Of a DNA stretch of 64,000 nt, positions 16,017-23,592 are shown piece by piece; positions within the stretch are counted from its first letter, which is position 1; each line of letters starts with the position of its first letter. Under the pieces are notes generated by a model. It had not been told where the DNA came from and did not search any database. It saw only the letters and a list, made by a program, of their open reading frames with translations. Origin of the DNA: Streptococcus suis (GTDB lineage: Bacteria > Bacillota > Bacilli > Lactobacillales > Streptococcaceae). The translations under genes were made by a program, and so were the position numbers. The stretch covers positions 1,984,001-2,048,000 of the forward strand of contig CP025095.1 of assembly GCA_002831545.1 (NCBI GenBank), given 5' to 3'.

Positions 16017-16164
16017 TTCCAAATGGATTGTTGCGTAAGTCCGTTAACATTTTCTCGAATGTGTCGAATTTTTCTTTTAATTCAGCACGTTCTTGAGCTT
16101 GAGCCTTGAGTAATTCAACAATATTCTCAAGGCTTTTTGCTATTCTCTCGAATACTTTTCGCAT
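16000..16164 (-). CDS. Small coiled-coil phage protein (54 aa)
   Basis: ATG at 16164 (MRKVFERIAKSLENIVELLK) after AAGGAGAAGGGG. Residues 8-42 form a heptad-type helix. Minus-strand partner of divergent module 4. Too short for usual cut-offs, but its leader is the same as those of the 15111 and 15603 genes. Confidence 0.6.
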   Translation of the reverse strand: MRKVFERIAKSLENIVELLKAQAQERAELKEKFDTFEKMLTDLRNNPFGIKEKE

Positions 16165-16199
16165 CCCCTTCTCCTTCCTAGTTTGGTTGGTTTTGCACC

Positions 16200-16218
16200 A
16201 TCACGTTTAAACCGTGAT
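16200..16218. promoter_or_regulatory. Perfect repressor-type operator
   Basis: ATCACG-TTTAAAC-CGTGAT: a 19-bp palindrome matching the half-sites and 7-base spacing of the operators at 17411 and 17482. It overlaps the stop codon of the Cro-like gene and lies 36 bases upstream of the minus-strand gene starting at 16164. Confidence 0.6.
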
Positions 16219-16410
16219 TGAACCTAAAAAATTAATGTCATCATAATTGACATTGAACGCTTTTTCTATTTCAATAATTTTTTGGACATCTGGAAATGTT
16301 TTTTGATTTTCCCAATTTGCCCATGTGTCAGCAGTAACACCTACCAGCTGACCAGCTTGTTTTTGCGTAAGATTGTCCCTGGCACGCAACATTTTTAGCG
16401 TCCATTTCAA
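16207..16410 (-). CDS. Cro/XRE-like regulator
   Basis: A 67-residue helix-turn-helix protein (LTQKQAGQLVGVTADTWANW, residues 14-33). The start is TTG at 16410 with GAGG upstream. It resembles Cro-type repressors, but is separated from the cI gene by about 1.1 kb of small genes. It might control lytic genes or a cargo promoter. Confidence 0.75.
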   Translation of the reverse strand: MKWTLKMLRARDNLTQKQAGQLVGVTADTWANWENQKTFPDVQKIIEIEKAFNVNYDDINFLGSITV

Positions 16411-16436
16411 TACCCCTCACCCCTTTCTAAATTTGG

Positions 16437-16442
16437 TATAAT
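16437..16442 (+). promoter_or_regulatory. -10 box of divergent module 5
   Basis: CCCTTTCTAAATTTGGTATAAT at 16421-16442; TATAAT is 26 bases before the ATG at 16469. Similar to modules at 14311, 15121, 15614. Confidence 0.55.
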
Positions 16443-16468
16443 GTTTGTAAAAATGATTGGAGAAATTT

Positions 16469-16939
16469 ATGAAAAAGTATATAAAGACCGTCTCTGAATA
16501 TATAGGTACTGTTATATTCACAATCTTTTTTATTTTAATGGCAACATCTTTATTTAATTGGATGCTAGAACTTTCCTCATACAATGCTTTATCTGAATTT
16601 AAAGCTATTGATATGAACCAAATGTTAATTGGCTTATGGTTCAGTTTAACTTTTCATCTAATTATTTTTTCAATATTTTTCATCTGGTATTCTATTTATA
16701 AAATTAAAGGACAAAGCTGGAAGATTGCAACTACAATCTTTTCCATTTTTAACAAATTATTTATACCTTCAATATTTTCTTTCTGGATGTTACTCTCTTT
16801 GAGAATTGAACTCTTTAACCTAATCGCTACAGTCCTAGCCACTGCCGCATTGTTGGCAGATTTTAGAAAAAAATCGAAACCATTAGAATTACTCCCACTT
16901 TCTACTCATCATCCCAAAAAAGATAGCCAATCACAATAA
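16469..16939 (+). CDS. Membrane cargo protein (156 aa)
   Basis: ATG at 16469 preceded by TTGGAGA. Four hydrophobic segments (around residues 13-30, 55-75, 92-108 and 112-130 in this start) point to an integral membrane protein; the C-terminus is Lys/Ser-rich and cytosolic. Expressed from a cargo-zone promoter opposite to lytic genes, so it may be a superinfection exclusion-type protein. That is speculation from location. Confidence 0.6.
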   Translation: MKKYIKTVSEYIGTVIFTIFFILMATSLFNWMLELSSYNALSEFKAIDMNQMLIGLWFSLTFHLIIFSIFFIWYSIYKIKGQSWKIATTIFSIFNKLFIPSIFSFWMLLSLRIELFNLIATVLATAALLADFRKKSKPLELLPLSTHHPKKDSQSQ

Positions 16940-17057
16940 GTTGAGAAAGACTAATATAAGTAATAGCTACTTCTTGAGCGACTTTCGGAAAAAATAGACA
17001 ACTGAATAAAGCAAATGCATTAAAATTTGAAACAATAAAAATAATCTTCGCTTTCAT
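16902..17057 (-). CDS. Small membrane protein (51 aa)
   Basis: ATG at 17057 after AAAGGAGGAAGA; two hydrophobic stretches (IIFIVSNFNAFALFSCLFF and VAITYISLSQLIVIGYLF). Its 3' end overlaps the converging gene. Function unknown. Confidence 0.6.
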   Translation of the reverse strand: MKAKIIFIVSNFNAFALFSCLFFPKVAQEVAITYISLSQLIVIGYLFWDDE

Positions 17058-17082
17058 TCTTCCTCCTTTCCACCTTTCCACC

Positions 17083-17160
17083 TTACTTCTTCTTTTTCCA
17101 CTTCACAATCTGCCGTATCACAAACGACAGGACCAACAAACCAGCTAACCAATAGATCAT
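17083..17160 (-). CDS. Very small membrane peptide (25 aa)
   Basis: ATG at 17160 encodes MIYWLAGLLVLSFVIRQIVK and a Lys4 tail, a single-span membrane peptide with basic end. The ribosome site (AAAGAAAG) is weak. A GGGGC/GCCCC hairpin lies just upstream at about 17200-17215. Confidence 0.4.
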   Translation of the reverse strand: MIYWLAGLLVLSFVIRQIVKWKKKK

Positions 17161-17222
17161 TGCTTTCTTTGGCAAATGGTGGTATACTACAAATAAGAGG
17201 TTGGGGCTTTCGCCCCTTGCTC

Positions 17223-17357
17223 TTACTTTTTGTTTTGTAAGTTCCGCTTGTGCTCAAGCACTTGTTTGTGCCATAAGCGAGCTTCTCTTACTAAGCCTAG
17301 AATGATAATCGGAATTGCTAACTCGTTATCAGCTAGGCTTTTTAGTATGTCCACCAT
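17223..17357 (-). CDS. First gene of the lytic operon, small protein (44 aa)
   Basis: ATG at 17357 with AGGAGG 9 bases upstream; codes MVDILKSLADNELAIPIIIL then a basic C-terminus. It is the first gene transcribed from the minus-strand promoter that faces cI. Function unknown. Confidence 0.6.
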   Translation of the reverse strand: MVDILKSLADNELAIPIIILGLVREARLWHKQVLEHKRNLQNKK

Positions 17358-17400
17358 TTGCTTTTCCTCCTGTTTTGATTCGGTTAATTCCTTAACCTTG

Positions 17401-17502
17401 ATTATAGTTTATCACGGTTTTTCCGTGTTGTCAACAACTTTTTTTGTTTTTTCCGTGATTTTTTGTTTTTTTCTTGATTTTATCACGGAAAAATCGTAAA
17501 AT
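17401..17502. promoter_or_regulatory. Lysogeny switch: divergent promoters with operators in both spacers
   Basis: Minus-strand promoter: TTGACA at 17434-17429, 17-base spacer, TAAACT at 17411-17406. Plus-strand promoter: TTGATT at 17474-17479, 17-base spacer, TAAAAT at 17497-17502. An operator ATCACG-GTTTTTC-CGTG occupies the first spacer (17411-17427) and ATCACG-GAAAAAT-CGTA the second (17482-17497). A half-site CCGTGAT lies at 17453-17459. Occupancy would block both promoters. Elements are seen in sequence; repressor binding is inferred. Confidence 0.75.
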
Positions 17503-17528
17503 TATCCTAAGAAAGCGAGGATAACCTT

Positions 17529-18299
17529 ATGTCATTAGGAAATAAAGAGGTTATGTCAAATAATCTAAAATACTATATGGACAAAAAAGGGGTTGATAGA
17601 AACCAACTTTGTTCTGATTTAGATTTGAAATATATGACCGTTTCTGATTGGATAAACGCTAAAACCTATCCCAGAATCGATAAAATCGAATTACTTGCAA
17701 ATTATTTTGGAATTAACAAATCGGATTTGATTGAAGAAAAATCCACAATCCCTTCTTCTTCCATCCCTCTTCCCAACTTCGACCCACGGAAGACTATTCT
17801 GCTATCTAACTACTACAAGCTCAACGACACACGCAAGAATAAGCTCCTGGCGACCTCTGAGATGCTTCTAGCCGAAGAGCAAGGGAAAATCATTGACATA
17901 TCAGAAAAACGTGCAGAATATGACGCTAGAAAGCGTATCAGCCTATCTGTACCAGGCAAGGTATCTGCTGGTACAGGCTATTGGCAAGAAGATGATTACG
18001 ATACTATGGTTGACTTCTACGCAGACGACATTCCAGACGAAAGCAAGTACGACACCGTTGCAGTCGTTGTTGGCCACTCCATGGAACCCAAAATCAAAAA
18101 CGGCGACTTCCTCTTTATCAAACTCAAGGACCAGGTAGATCTAAACAAAGTCGGAATTTTCCAAGTTGACGGCGAAAACTACGTCAAGAAACTAAAAAGC
18201 GACCACCTACAGTCACTAAACCCAGACTATGACGACATCCAATTCACCGAAGACATGCGCACCATCGGCGAAGTCGTGGAGGTGTATAGGGAGAGGTAA
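17529..18299 (+). CDS. CI-like phage repressor with S24 self-cleavage domain
   Basis: A 256-residue repressor. An N-terminal XRE helix-turn-helix (RNQLCSDLDLKYMTVSDWIN) is followed by a linker and a LexA/CI-type S24 peptidase domain: cleavage dipeptide in KVSAGTG, nucleophile Ser in GHSMEPKIKNGD, and the general-base Lys in YVKKL. RecA-stimulated self-cleavage would induce the phage. GAGG is 8 bases upstream. Another ATG, 8 codons in, is possible. It is followed 5 bases later by dinD. Confidence 0.92.
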   Translation: MSLGNKEVMSNNLKYYMDKKGVDRNQLCSDLDLKYMTVSDWINAKTYPRIDKIELLANYFGINKSDLIEEKSTIPSSSIPLPNFDPRKTILLSNYYKLNDTRKNKLLATSEMLLAEEQGKIIDISEKRAEYDARKRISLSVPGKVSAGTGYWQEDDYDTMVDFYADDIPDESKYDTVAVVVGHSMEPKIKNGDFLFIKLKDQVDLNKVGIFQVDGENYVKKLKSDHLQSLNPDYDDIQFTEDMRTIGEVVEVYRER

Positions 18300-18304
18300 G
18301 AAAA

Positions 18305-19150
18305 ATGGAACAATCAAAAATTTATAGAACCAAAGAAAAATTCGATAGCATAGTCAATCAAACCGAAAATGAATTCATTGATTACTGGTATGCCCGTGAC
18401 CTCATGCCATTACTAGGTTACGAACGCTGGGAGAATTTTCACAAAGCAATTCACAGAGCCATGAACTCCATAGAAACCAGTGATACCAAGGTATCAGACC
18501 ATTTTCGTGAGGTCACGAAAATGGTTCCGCTAGGTAGTGGTTCTGAACGTCCAGTAAAAGACTATATGCTCACCCGCTACGCTTGTTACCTCATCGCTAT
18601 TAACGGTGACACCAACAAAGAAGAGATCGCCTTTGCTCAATCCTATTTCGCAGTCCAAACCAGGAAGCAAGAATTGATTGAGGAACGACTTCATTATATC
18701 GAACGCACCGAAGCACGAGGAAAACTCAAAGAATCTGAAAAACGTCTGTCTCAAAACATCTATGAAAGAGGTGTTGATGACAGAGGTTTCGGACGAATTC
18801 GCTCAAAAGGGGATATGGCACTATTTGGAGGACATAGCACGCAGGAAATGAAAGAACGTCTTGGTGTCAAAAGCAACCGTCCACTAGCTGACTTCTTACC
18901 AACTCTGACCATCGCAGCAAAAAATCTAGCGACCGAGATGACAAATTACAATGTTGAAGAAAACAACCTCCATGGCGAAAAATCCATCACAGATGAACAC
19001 GTTTTAAACAATACAACCATCAGAAACATGCTTGCACAACGTGGTATCAAACCAGAAGAACTACCACCAGCAGAAGACTTAAAAAAATTAGAACGCAAAG
19101 TAAAACAACAAAATAAAAAACTTATCAAAGAAGCAGGGAAATTACCTTAA
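18305..19150 (+). CDS. dinD: DinD-like DNA-damage-inducible protein
   Basis: A 281-residue DinD-family protein. The BRO-N-like segment (FIDYWYARDLMPLLGYERW) and the GHSTQEMKERLGVKSNRPLA segment match the family. E. coli DinD inhibits RecA-mediated strand exchange. It sits in one transcription unit with cI, so it is probably expressed in the lysogen. That suggests a role in tuning RecA-dependent prophage induction, which is inference. Confidence 0.85.
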   Translation: MEQSKIYRTKEKFDSIVNQTENEFIDYWYARDLMPLLGYERWENFHKAIHRAMNSIETSDTKVSDHFREVTKMVPLGSGSERPVKDYMLTRYACYLIAINGDTNKEEIAFAQSYFAVQTRKQELIEERLHYIERTEARGKLKESEKRLSQNIYERGVDDRGFGRIRSKGDMALFGGHSTQEMKERLGVKSNRPLADFLPTLTIAAKNLATEMTNYNVEENNLHGEKSITDEHVLNNTTIRNMLAQRGIKPEELPPAEDLKKLERKVKQQNKKLIKEAGKLP

Positions 19151-19180
19151 ACAAAAATACTTTACAAAAAACAAAAAAAT

Positions 19181-19264
19181 CCCCACACTCTCCGCCGGCA
19201 AGCTTGAGTGTAGGGCAAGTTCGTATAGTAAAAACCTGCTTTGCAGTAGGTCTCTTTACTATAC
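19181..19264 (+). other. Two hairpins between dinD and integrase
   Basis: CCCCACACTC pairs with GAGTGTAGGG (19181-19214, one mismatch), and GTATAGTAAA pairs with TTTACTATAC (19223-19264), the latter enclosing CCTGC/GCAG. The first may end the cI-dinD transcript; the second may control the integrase start or be part of attP-arm DNA. No clear T-tract follows either. Confidence 0.5.
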
Positions 19265-19294
19265 CCATTTTATCAAAAAAGAAAGGGTAAATCA

Positions 19295-20383
19295 ATGGCA
19301 TATTTTAGAAAAAGAGATAACGGATGGGAATACCGTATCTCATATAAGGCTCCTGACGGATCATTTAAGCAAAAATCAAAAGGTGGGTTTGCTACTAAGA
19401 AATTAGCTCAATCTGCTGCAAGCAAAGCAGAGAGATTGCTTAACAATAATGTATTTGTTGATGACAAACAAACATTTTTGGACTATTATCACAACTGGGC
19501 TGAGATACATAAAAAGCCAAATGTCACGCCTGTCACTTGGAAGAAATATCAGCATACAGAAAGCAAAGTCAAGTTGTACTTTAAAGATACAAAGTTAACC
19601 GAAATTACAAATAGCATGTATCAACAAGTACTCAATCAATTTGCCAGCACACACACCCAAGAAACAGTTGAAAAATTCCATTATCAAGTCAAGGCAGCAG
19701 TCAAGATGGCGGTGCACGAGGGCATCATTGAGCGGAACTTCTGCGATTTTGCGATCATACGCTCGTCGGTAGAATCATTCGCAAAAGAAACCAAGTTTTT
19801 AGAAATGGAGGAGTACATCGACTTAATCCGACAGACAAGAAAAAAGATAAAATATCATTCGTATGCAATCATATACTTAATCGCTGTCACAGGTATGCGT
19901 TTTGCTGAAGCAGTTGGATTGACTTGGGATGATATAGATTTTGAAAATGGATTGATTGACATCAATAAAACTTACAACTACAATACTACATTTGATTTTG
20001 CACCAACAAAAAATAGTAGCTCGATGAGAAAAGTCCCTATTGATGACCAGACTATCAATTTACTGATTGAGTACAAAGAAAAGTACTGGATTGAGAATAA
20101 TCAAAATAGAATTTTTGCTTCCGTTTCGAATGCAGCAGCCAATAAGACTATTAAGAAAATTGTTGGGCGAAATGTCCACATACATTCACTAAGACATACC
20201 TACGCATCATACCTGATTACCCAAGGTGTTGAGTTGATTTCCATTTCCCAATTATTAGGACATGAAAATTTAAACATCACACTCAAAGTCTATGCCCACC
20301 AGCTTGAATCATTAAAAGAAAAAAGCAATGACAAGGTCAGAAAGATATTTGAAAAATTTGGGGCAGATTTGGGGCAGACATAA
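19295..20383 (+). CDS. int: Prophage integrase (tyrosine recombinase)
   Basis: A 362-residue integrase with an N-terminal arm-binding domain (AYFRKRDNGWEYRISYKAPDG), a SAM-like core-binding domain, and the catalytic domain: Arg in VTGMRFAEAVGL, HSLRHTYAS (HxxR), LGHENL and the nucleophile Tyr in VYAHQLE. It lies 40 bp from tRNA-Thr, whose 3' end faces it, indicating the attachment site. AAAGGG precedes the ATG. Confidence 0.95.
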   Translation: MAYFRKRDNGWEYRISYKAPDGSFKQKSKGGFATKKLAQSAASKAERLLNNNVFVDDKQTFLDYYHNWAEIHKKPNVTPVTWKKYQHTESKVKLYFKDTKLTEITNSMYQQVLNQFASTHTQETVEKFHYQVKAAVKMAVHEGIIERNFCDFAIIRSSVESFAKETKFLEMEEYIDLIRQTRKKIKYHSYAIIYLIAVTGMRFAEAVGLTWDDIDFENGLIDINKTYNYNTTFDFAPTKNSSSMRKVPIDDQTINLLIEYKEKYWIENNQNRIFASVSNAAANKTIKKIVGRNVHIHSLRHTYASYLITQGVELISISQLLGHENLNITLKVYAHQLESLKEKSNDKVRKIFEKFGADLGQT

Positions 20384-20386
20384 CAA

Positions 20387-20411
20387 AAACCCTTGTGTTT
20401 CAAGGGTTTTT
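20387..20411 (+). terminator. Integrase terminator
   Basis: AAAAACCCTTG-TGT-CAAGGGTTTTT directly after the integrase stop; bidirectional shape, so it may also serve the tRNA on the other strand. Confidence 0.85.
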
Positions 20412-20423
20412 AGCGTTATTTTA

Positions 20424-20496
20424 TGCTAGTTGCCGGGATTGAACCGGCGACCTCATCCTTACCATGGATGCGCTCTACCGACTGAGCTAAACCAGC
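20424..20496 (-). tRNA. tRNA-Thr (anticodon GGT)
   Basis: 73 nt without encoded CCA. The acceptor stem pairs GCTGGTT with AACTAGC (one G-T). The D arm has TAGCTCAGTCGGTAGAGC, the anticodon stem CATCC/GGATG encloses ATGGTAA (anticodon GGT), and the T arm is GCCGGTTCAATCCCGGC. Prophage integration seems to have used its 3' end. Confidence 0.95.
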
Positions 20497-20507
20497 AGTA
20501 CTTGACT

Positions 20508-20535
20508 AGTATATCATATCTCTAAAAAAAGTCAA
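20508..20535 (-). promoter_or_regulatory. tRNA-Thr promoter
   Basis: TTGACT, 16-base spacer, TATACT on the minus strand, ending 11 bases before the tRNA. Confidence 0.75.
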
Positions 20536-20718
20536 TGGATTTTTTGGAAATATTGAGAAAAATAAAGAAGGTAAATTCCCAAAGTAAGTTCTAGTCTGTC
20601 TTAAAAACTGGAAATTAGACTGAGACAAAGAAATAAGGTAGAACTTACTATGGGACAAGTTGGTAACTGACAATGAAAAACCAAAATAAAGAGAAAATAA
20701 GCTATTCCTAAAAATTAT

Positions 20719-20747
20719 CTGACACTTTTAAGGAATTGTGCTATACT
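20719..20747 (+). promoter_or_regulatory. feoA promoter
   Basis: CTGACA, 17-base spacer, TATACT; the ATG of feoA follows 29 bases later. The rest of the 20536-20718 stretch shows no gene. Confidence 0.75.
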
Positions 20748-20776
20748 ATTGTTATAAAAATCACAAAGGAAACGAT

Positions 20777-21247
20777 ATGAAACTACAAAACCTTCAAGTT
20801 GGACAATCTTATTTAGTCAAAGATTGTCTAACGCAAGATGATATTCGTAAACACTTAGCGCACTTGGGTTTAAAAGTCGGAGAAGAGATTCGCATCATTT
20901 CAAAAACCAAGACCAATGCAATTTTCCAAGTCAAGGCAAGCCGTCTAGCCCTAGACAGAGAAATTATCGAATCTCTGGTTTTAATAGAAAAGTCAGCTAC
21001 CGAAATAATCAATCTATCCGAGGCACCTATTGGTAGCTCAGCCAGGGTCATGGACATCTATGCAGCAGGTGCACTCCGTCGTCGCCTCATGGATATGGGA
21101 CTTACAAAGAACACGCAGCTATTTCTCAAAAAAGTCGCTCCCCTGGGCGATCCAATCGAAATTACCTTGAGAGGCTATGAGCTGACACTACGCAAATCCG
21201 AAGCGCAAATGATTGGTGTTCAAATCACAAGCGAGGTGAGGAAATGA
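20777..21247 (+). CDS. feoA: FeoA-type protein with two FeoA domains
   Basis: A 156-residue protein (usual FeoA is about 75-80) built of two SH3-like FeoA domains: MKLQNLQVGQSYLVKDC with HLGLKVGEEI, then LSEAPIGSSARVMDI with MDMGLTKNTQL. FeoA supports ferrous iron uptake by FeoB. The start at 20777 follows AAAGGAAAC; the upstream in-frame ATG overlaps the promoter. It overlaps feoB by 4 bases. Confidence 0.9.
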   Translation: MKLQNLQVGQSYLVKDCLTQDDIRKHLAHLGLKVGEEIRIISKTKTNAIFQVKASRLALDREIIESLVLIEKSATEIINLSEAPIGSSARVMDIYAAGALRRRLMDMGLTKNTQLFLKKVAPLGDPIEITLRGYELTLRKSEAQMIGVQITSEVRK

Positions 21248-23388
21248 CAAAACACATCGCCCTTGCAGGAAATCCAAATAGCGGAAAAACAACTCTTTTC
21301 AACCTCCTAACAGGGACCAACCAACGTGTTGGTAACTGGCCCGGAGTCACCGTTGAAAGAAAATCTGGAACGATCAAAAAGCGAAAACATTTACTAATTC
21401 AAGATTTACCAGGTATCTACTCGCTGTCTCCCTACACACCAGAAGAACGGGTTGCCAGAGATTATTTGATAGCGGACCAACCAGCTGCTATCCTCAACGT
21501 CCTTGATGCAACAAACTTGGAGCGGAATCTCTATCTGACCTTGCAGTTATTAGAAATGGGCCTTCCTATTGTTATCGCCCTCAATATGACAGACGCCCTG
21601 AAAAGTCAAGGTCGCTCAATAAACAGCGACCAGCTCTCCTATCAACTGGGAGTTCCTGTACAGCCTATCAGTGCACTAAAAAAGCTAGGTATATCCCAGC
21701 TCCTCCATGAAGTAGAAAAAATTACCAATCAACAAGCCGAGCCAATCTATCCTCAGTATGACAAACAATTTGAAGCCGGTCTTGCCCAAGTTATTGACCT
21801 ATTATCAGATTCCATCCCAAATCATCAAAAACGCTTCTACGCCATTAAGCTACTCGAACAAGATCAAGTCATTCTAGACCAATTGCAACTCAATGCGCAA
21901 GACATGCTTGATTTGACCGAAATCATTGTCATTTTGGAAAAAATTTACGCAGACGATATGGAAGCCATTATCGTCAATCAACGCTACCAATTTATCGAGA
22001 AAATCACAGAACTGGTCACAAAAGACAGCGATAAGACTTTTAACCTGTCTGATAACATAGACCGACTTGTTACCAATCGTTTTCTTGCCCTCCCTATCTT
22101 TGCGGCAGTCATGTGGCTGACCTACTTCCTGTCTATTCAAACGGTTGGTACAATGGGGACTGACTGGGTGAATGATGTCCTCTTCGGAGAGCTTGTTCCA
22201 GGCCTTATTCAGGAAAATCTAGATCGATTTGAAATCGCTGGCTGGCTACAATCTCTGGTCCTTGATGGCATTATTGCAGGATGCGGAGCCATTCTAGGTT
22301 TTGTACCACAAATTTTCGTCCTCTTCGTCTGCTTGGGAATCTTGGAAGACATCGGCTATATGAGCCGAGTCGCCTTTGTCATGGATAGGATTTTTAGACG
22401 CTTTGGTCTATCAGGCAAATCCTTTATTCCCATGTTGATTTCCACAGGCTGTGGCGTTCCTGGAGTCATGGCAAGCCGGACTATTGAAAATGAACAGGAC
22501 AGAAAAATCACCATTATGACAGCAACCTTCATGCCCTGTTCTGCCAAACTTCCTATCATTTCGCTGGTAGCCGGTGCTTTCTTTCCTGACAATCCTTGGA
22601 TTGCTCCAAGCGCCTATTTTGTCGGTATGGCTGCCATCGTCCTATCCGGAATGGCACTAAAAAAGACCAAGCAACTTGGTGGAGTCGCAAGCCCCTTTAT
22701 CATGGAATTACCATCTTATCACTTACCGAAACTCAGTACGGTTCTCCGATATGCATTCGATAAGGCACTTAGTTTTATCAAACGGGCTGGTACCATTATA
22801 TTTGTGACTAACATCATTATTTGGTTCAGCAGTTCCTATAATTGGTCTTTACAAATGGTAGAAACAGATGAGAGTATCTTAGCCTCCATTGGACGCAGTT
22901 TTTCTCTCCTCTTTGCCCCACTTGGTTTCGGAAATTGGCGAGCAACTGTTGCAGCCATTACAGGTCTCTTAGCCAAGGAAACCGTCATTGCCACCTTTGG
23001 TATCCTCTATAAATTAGGAGAAACAACCGAAGAAAATCCCGAACTCTGGGGGCTTTTACAACAAGACTATACAGCGTTATCAGCCTACTCCTTCCTAGTC
23101 TTCAATCTCCTCTGTGCCCCTTGTTTTGCGGCTATTGGTGCTATTCACCGTGAAATGAGAGAAGCCAAGTGGACATGGATTGCTATCGGTTTCCAAACAG
23201 GTTTAGCCTATGCAAGTAGTTTGGTTATCTATCAGGTTGGTCTTGTACTTATCTACAGACAATTACCAACCGTCTGGACATTTATCGCTATCTTTCTAAT
23301 TATCACAGCCATCTACAGCCTAGTGAAAAAACCAACCAACACTCTTCCAATCGTCACGCTAAAAACATTAGAAAAAGGAGAATATTAA
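21244..23388 (+). CDS. feoB: Ferrous iron transporter FeoB
   Basis: A 714-residue membrane GTPase. The N-terminal G domain shows GNPNSGKTTLFN (G1), NWPGVTVERKSG (G2), DLPGIYSLSP (G3) and NMTD (G4). The membrane part has Gate motifs, including ISTGCGVPGVMASRTI and MPCSAKLP, with conserved Cys. It imports Fe2+. Overlaps feoA by 4 bases and the following Cys-rich gene by one base: a single feo operon. Confidence 0.97.
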   Translation: MTKHIALAGNPNSGKTTLFNLLTGTNQRVGNWPGVTVERKSGTIKKRKHLLIQDLPGIYSLSPYTPEERVARDYLIADQPAAILNVLDATNLERNLYLTLQLLEMGLPIVIALNMTDALKSQGRSINSDQLSYQLGVPVQPISALKKLGISQLLHEVEKITNQQAEPIYPQYDKQFEAGLAQVIDLLSDSIPNHQKRFYAIKLLEQDQVILDQLQLNAQDMLDLTEIIVILEKIYADDMEAIIVNQRYQFIEKITELVTKDSDKTFNLSDNIDRLVTNRFLALPIFAAVMWLTYFLSIQTVGTMGTDWVNDVLFGELVPGLIQENLDRFEIAGWLQSLVLDGIIAGCGAILGFVPQIFVLFVCLGILEDIGYMSRVAFVMDRIFRRFGLSGKSFIPMLISTGCGVPGVMASRTIENEQDRKITIMTATFMPCSAKLPIISLVAGAFFPDNPWIAPSAYFVGMAAIVLSGMALKKTKQLGGVASPFIMELPSYHLPKLSTVLRYAFDKALSFIKRAGTIIFVTNIIIWFSSSYNWSLQMVETDESILASIGRSFSLLFAPLGFGNWRATVAAITGLLAKETVIATFGILYKLGETTEENPELWGLLQQDYTALSAYSFLVFNLLCAPCFAAIGAIHREMREAKWTWIAIGFQTGLAYASSLVIYQVGLVLIYRQLPTVWTFIAIFLIITAIYSLVKKPTNTLPIVTLKTLEKGEY

Positions 23389-23540
23389 TGCCCACACTTA
23401 TCCTCTTTCTCATCATCGTCATCTTATTTTCTCTTGCTATTCGCAGTCTCATCAAAGGAAAAGAATCCTGCGGAGATTGTTCCTGCGACTGTGCTATTAA
23501 GCAAGAAATGAACGAATCTTCTCACCATAGACATCCATAA
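23388..23540 (+). CDS. FeoB-associated Cys-rich membrane protein
   Basis: A 50-residue protein: one N-terminal membrane span (TLILFLIIVILFSLAIRSLI), then a Cys cluster CGDCSCDC and a His-containing tail. Small Cys-rich membrane proteins often end feo operons in Gram-positive bacteria and are thought to assist FeoB. Its ATG overlaps the feoB stop (TAATG). Confidence 0.85.
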   Translation: MPTLILFLIIVILFSLAIRSLIKGKESCGDCSCDCAIKQEMNESSHHRHP

Positions 23541-23541
23541 C

Positions 23542-23576
23542 AAAAAGGTCTGCCTCATTATTGTGCAGACCTTTTT
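23542..23576. terminator. Bidirectional terminator between feo operon and ftsX
   Basis: AAAAAGGTCTGC-loop-GCAGACCTTTTT. T-runs on both strands serve the converging feo and ftsEX operons. Confidence 0.9.
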
Positions 23577-23592
23577 ACATGTAGCTTGTCTA

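Larger units (their letters stand above)
2107..20423. mobile_element. Damaged prophage (Siphoviridae-like) at tRNA-Thr
   Basis: A continuous run of phage genes from the integrase at 19295-20383, next to tRNA-Thr, to a minor head protein and YjcQ-like gene at 2224-4044. Replication, regulation and late-control modules are present in the usual streptococcal phage order on the minus strand. The terminase genes are absent between the two HNH genes, and tail, lysis and most head genes are not in the window. The IS66 element marks the left limit seen here. The attachment site was presumably the 3' end of the tRNA; no second att copy was found in this window. Confidence 0.85.

Noticed and set aside
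17054..17257. TTG-initiated frame of 67 codons
   Set aside because: It has no ribosome site, crosses a GGGGC/GCCCC hairpin and overlaps better supported small genes at 17083 and 17223.
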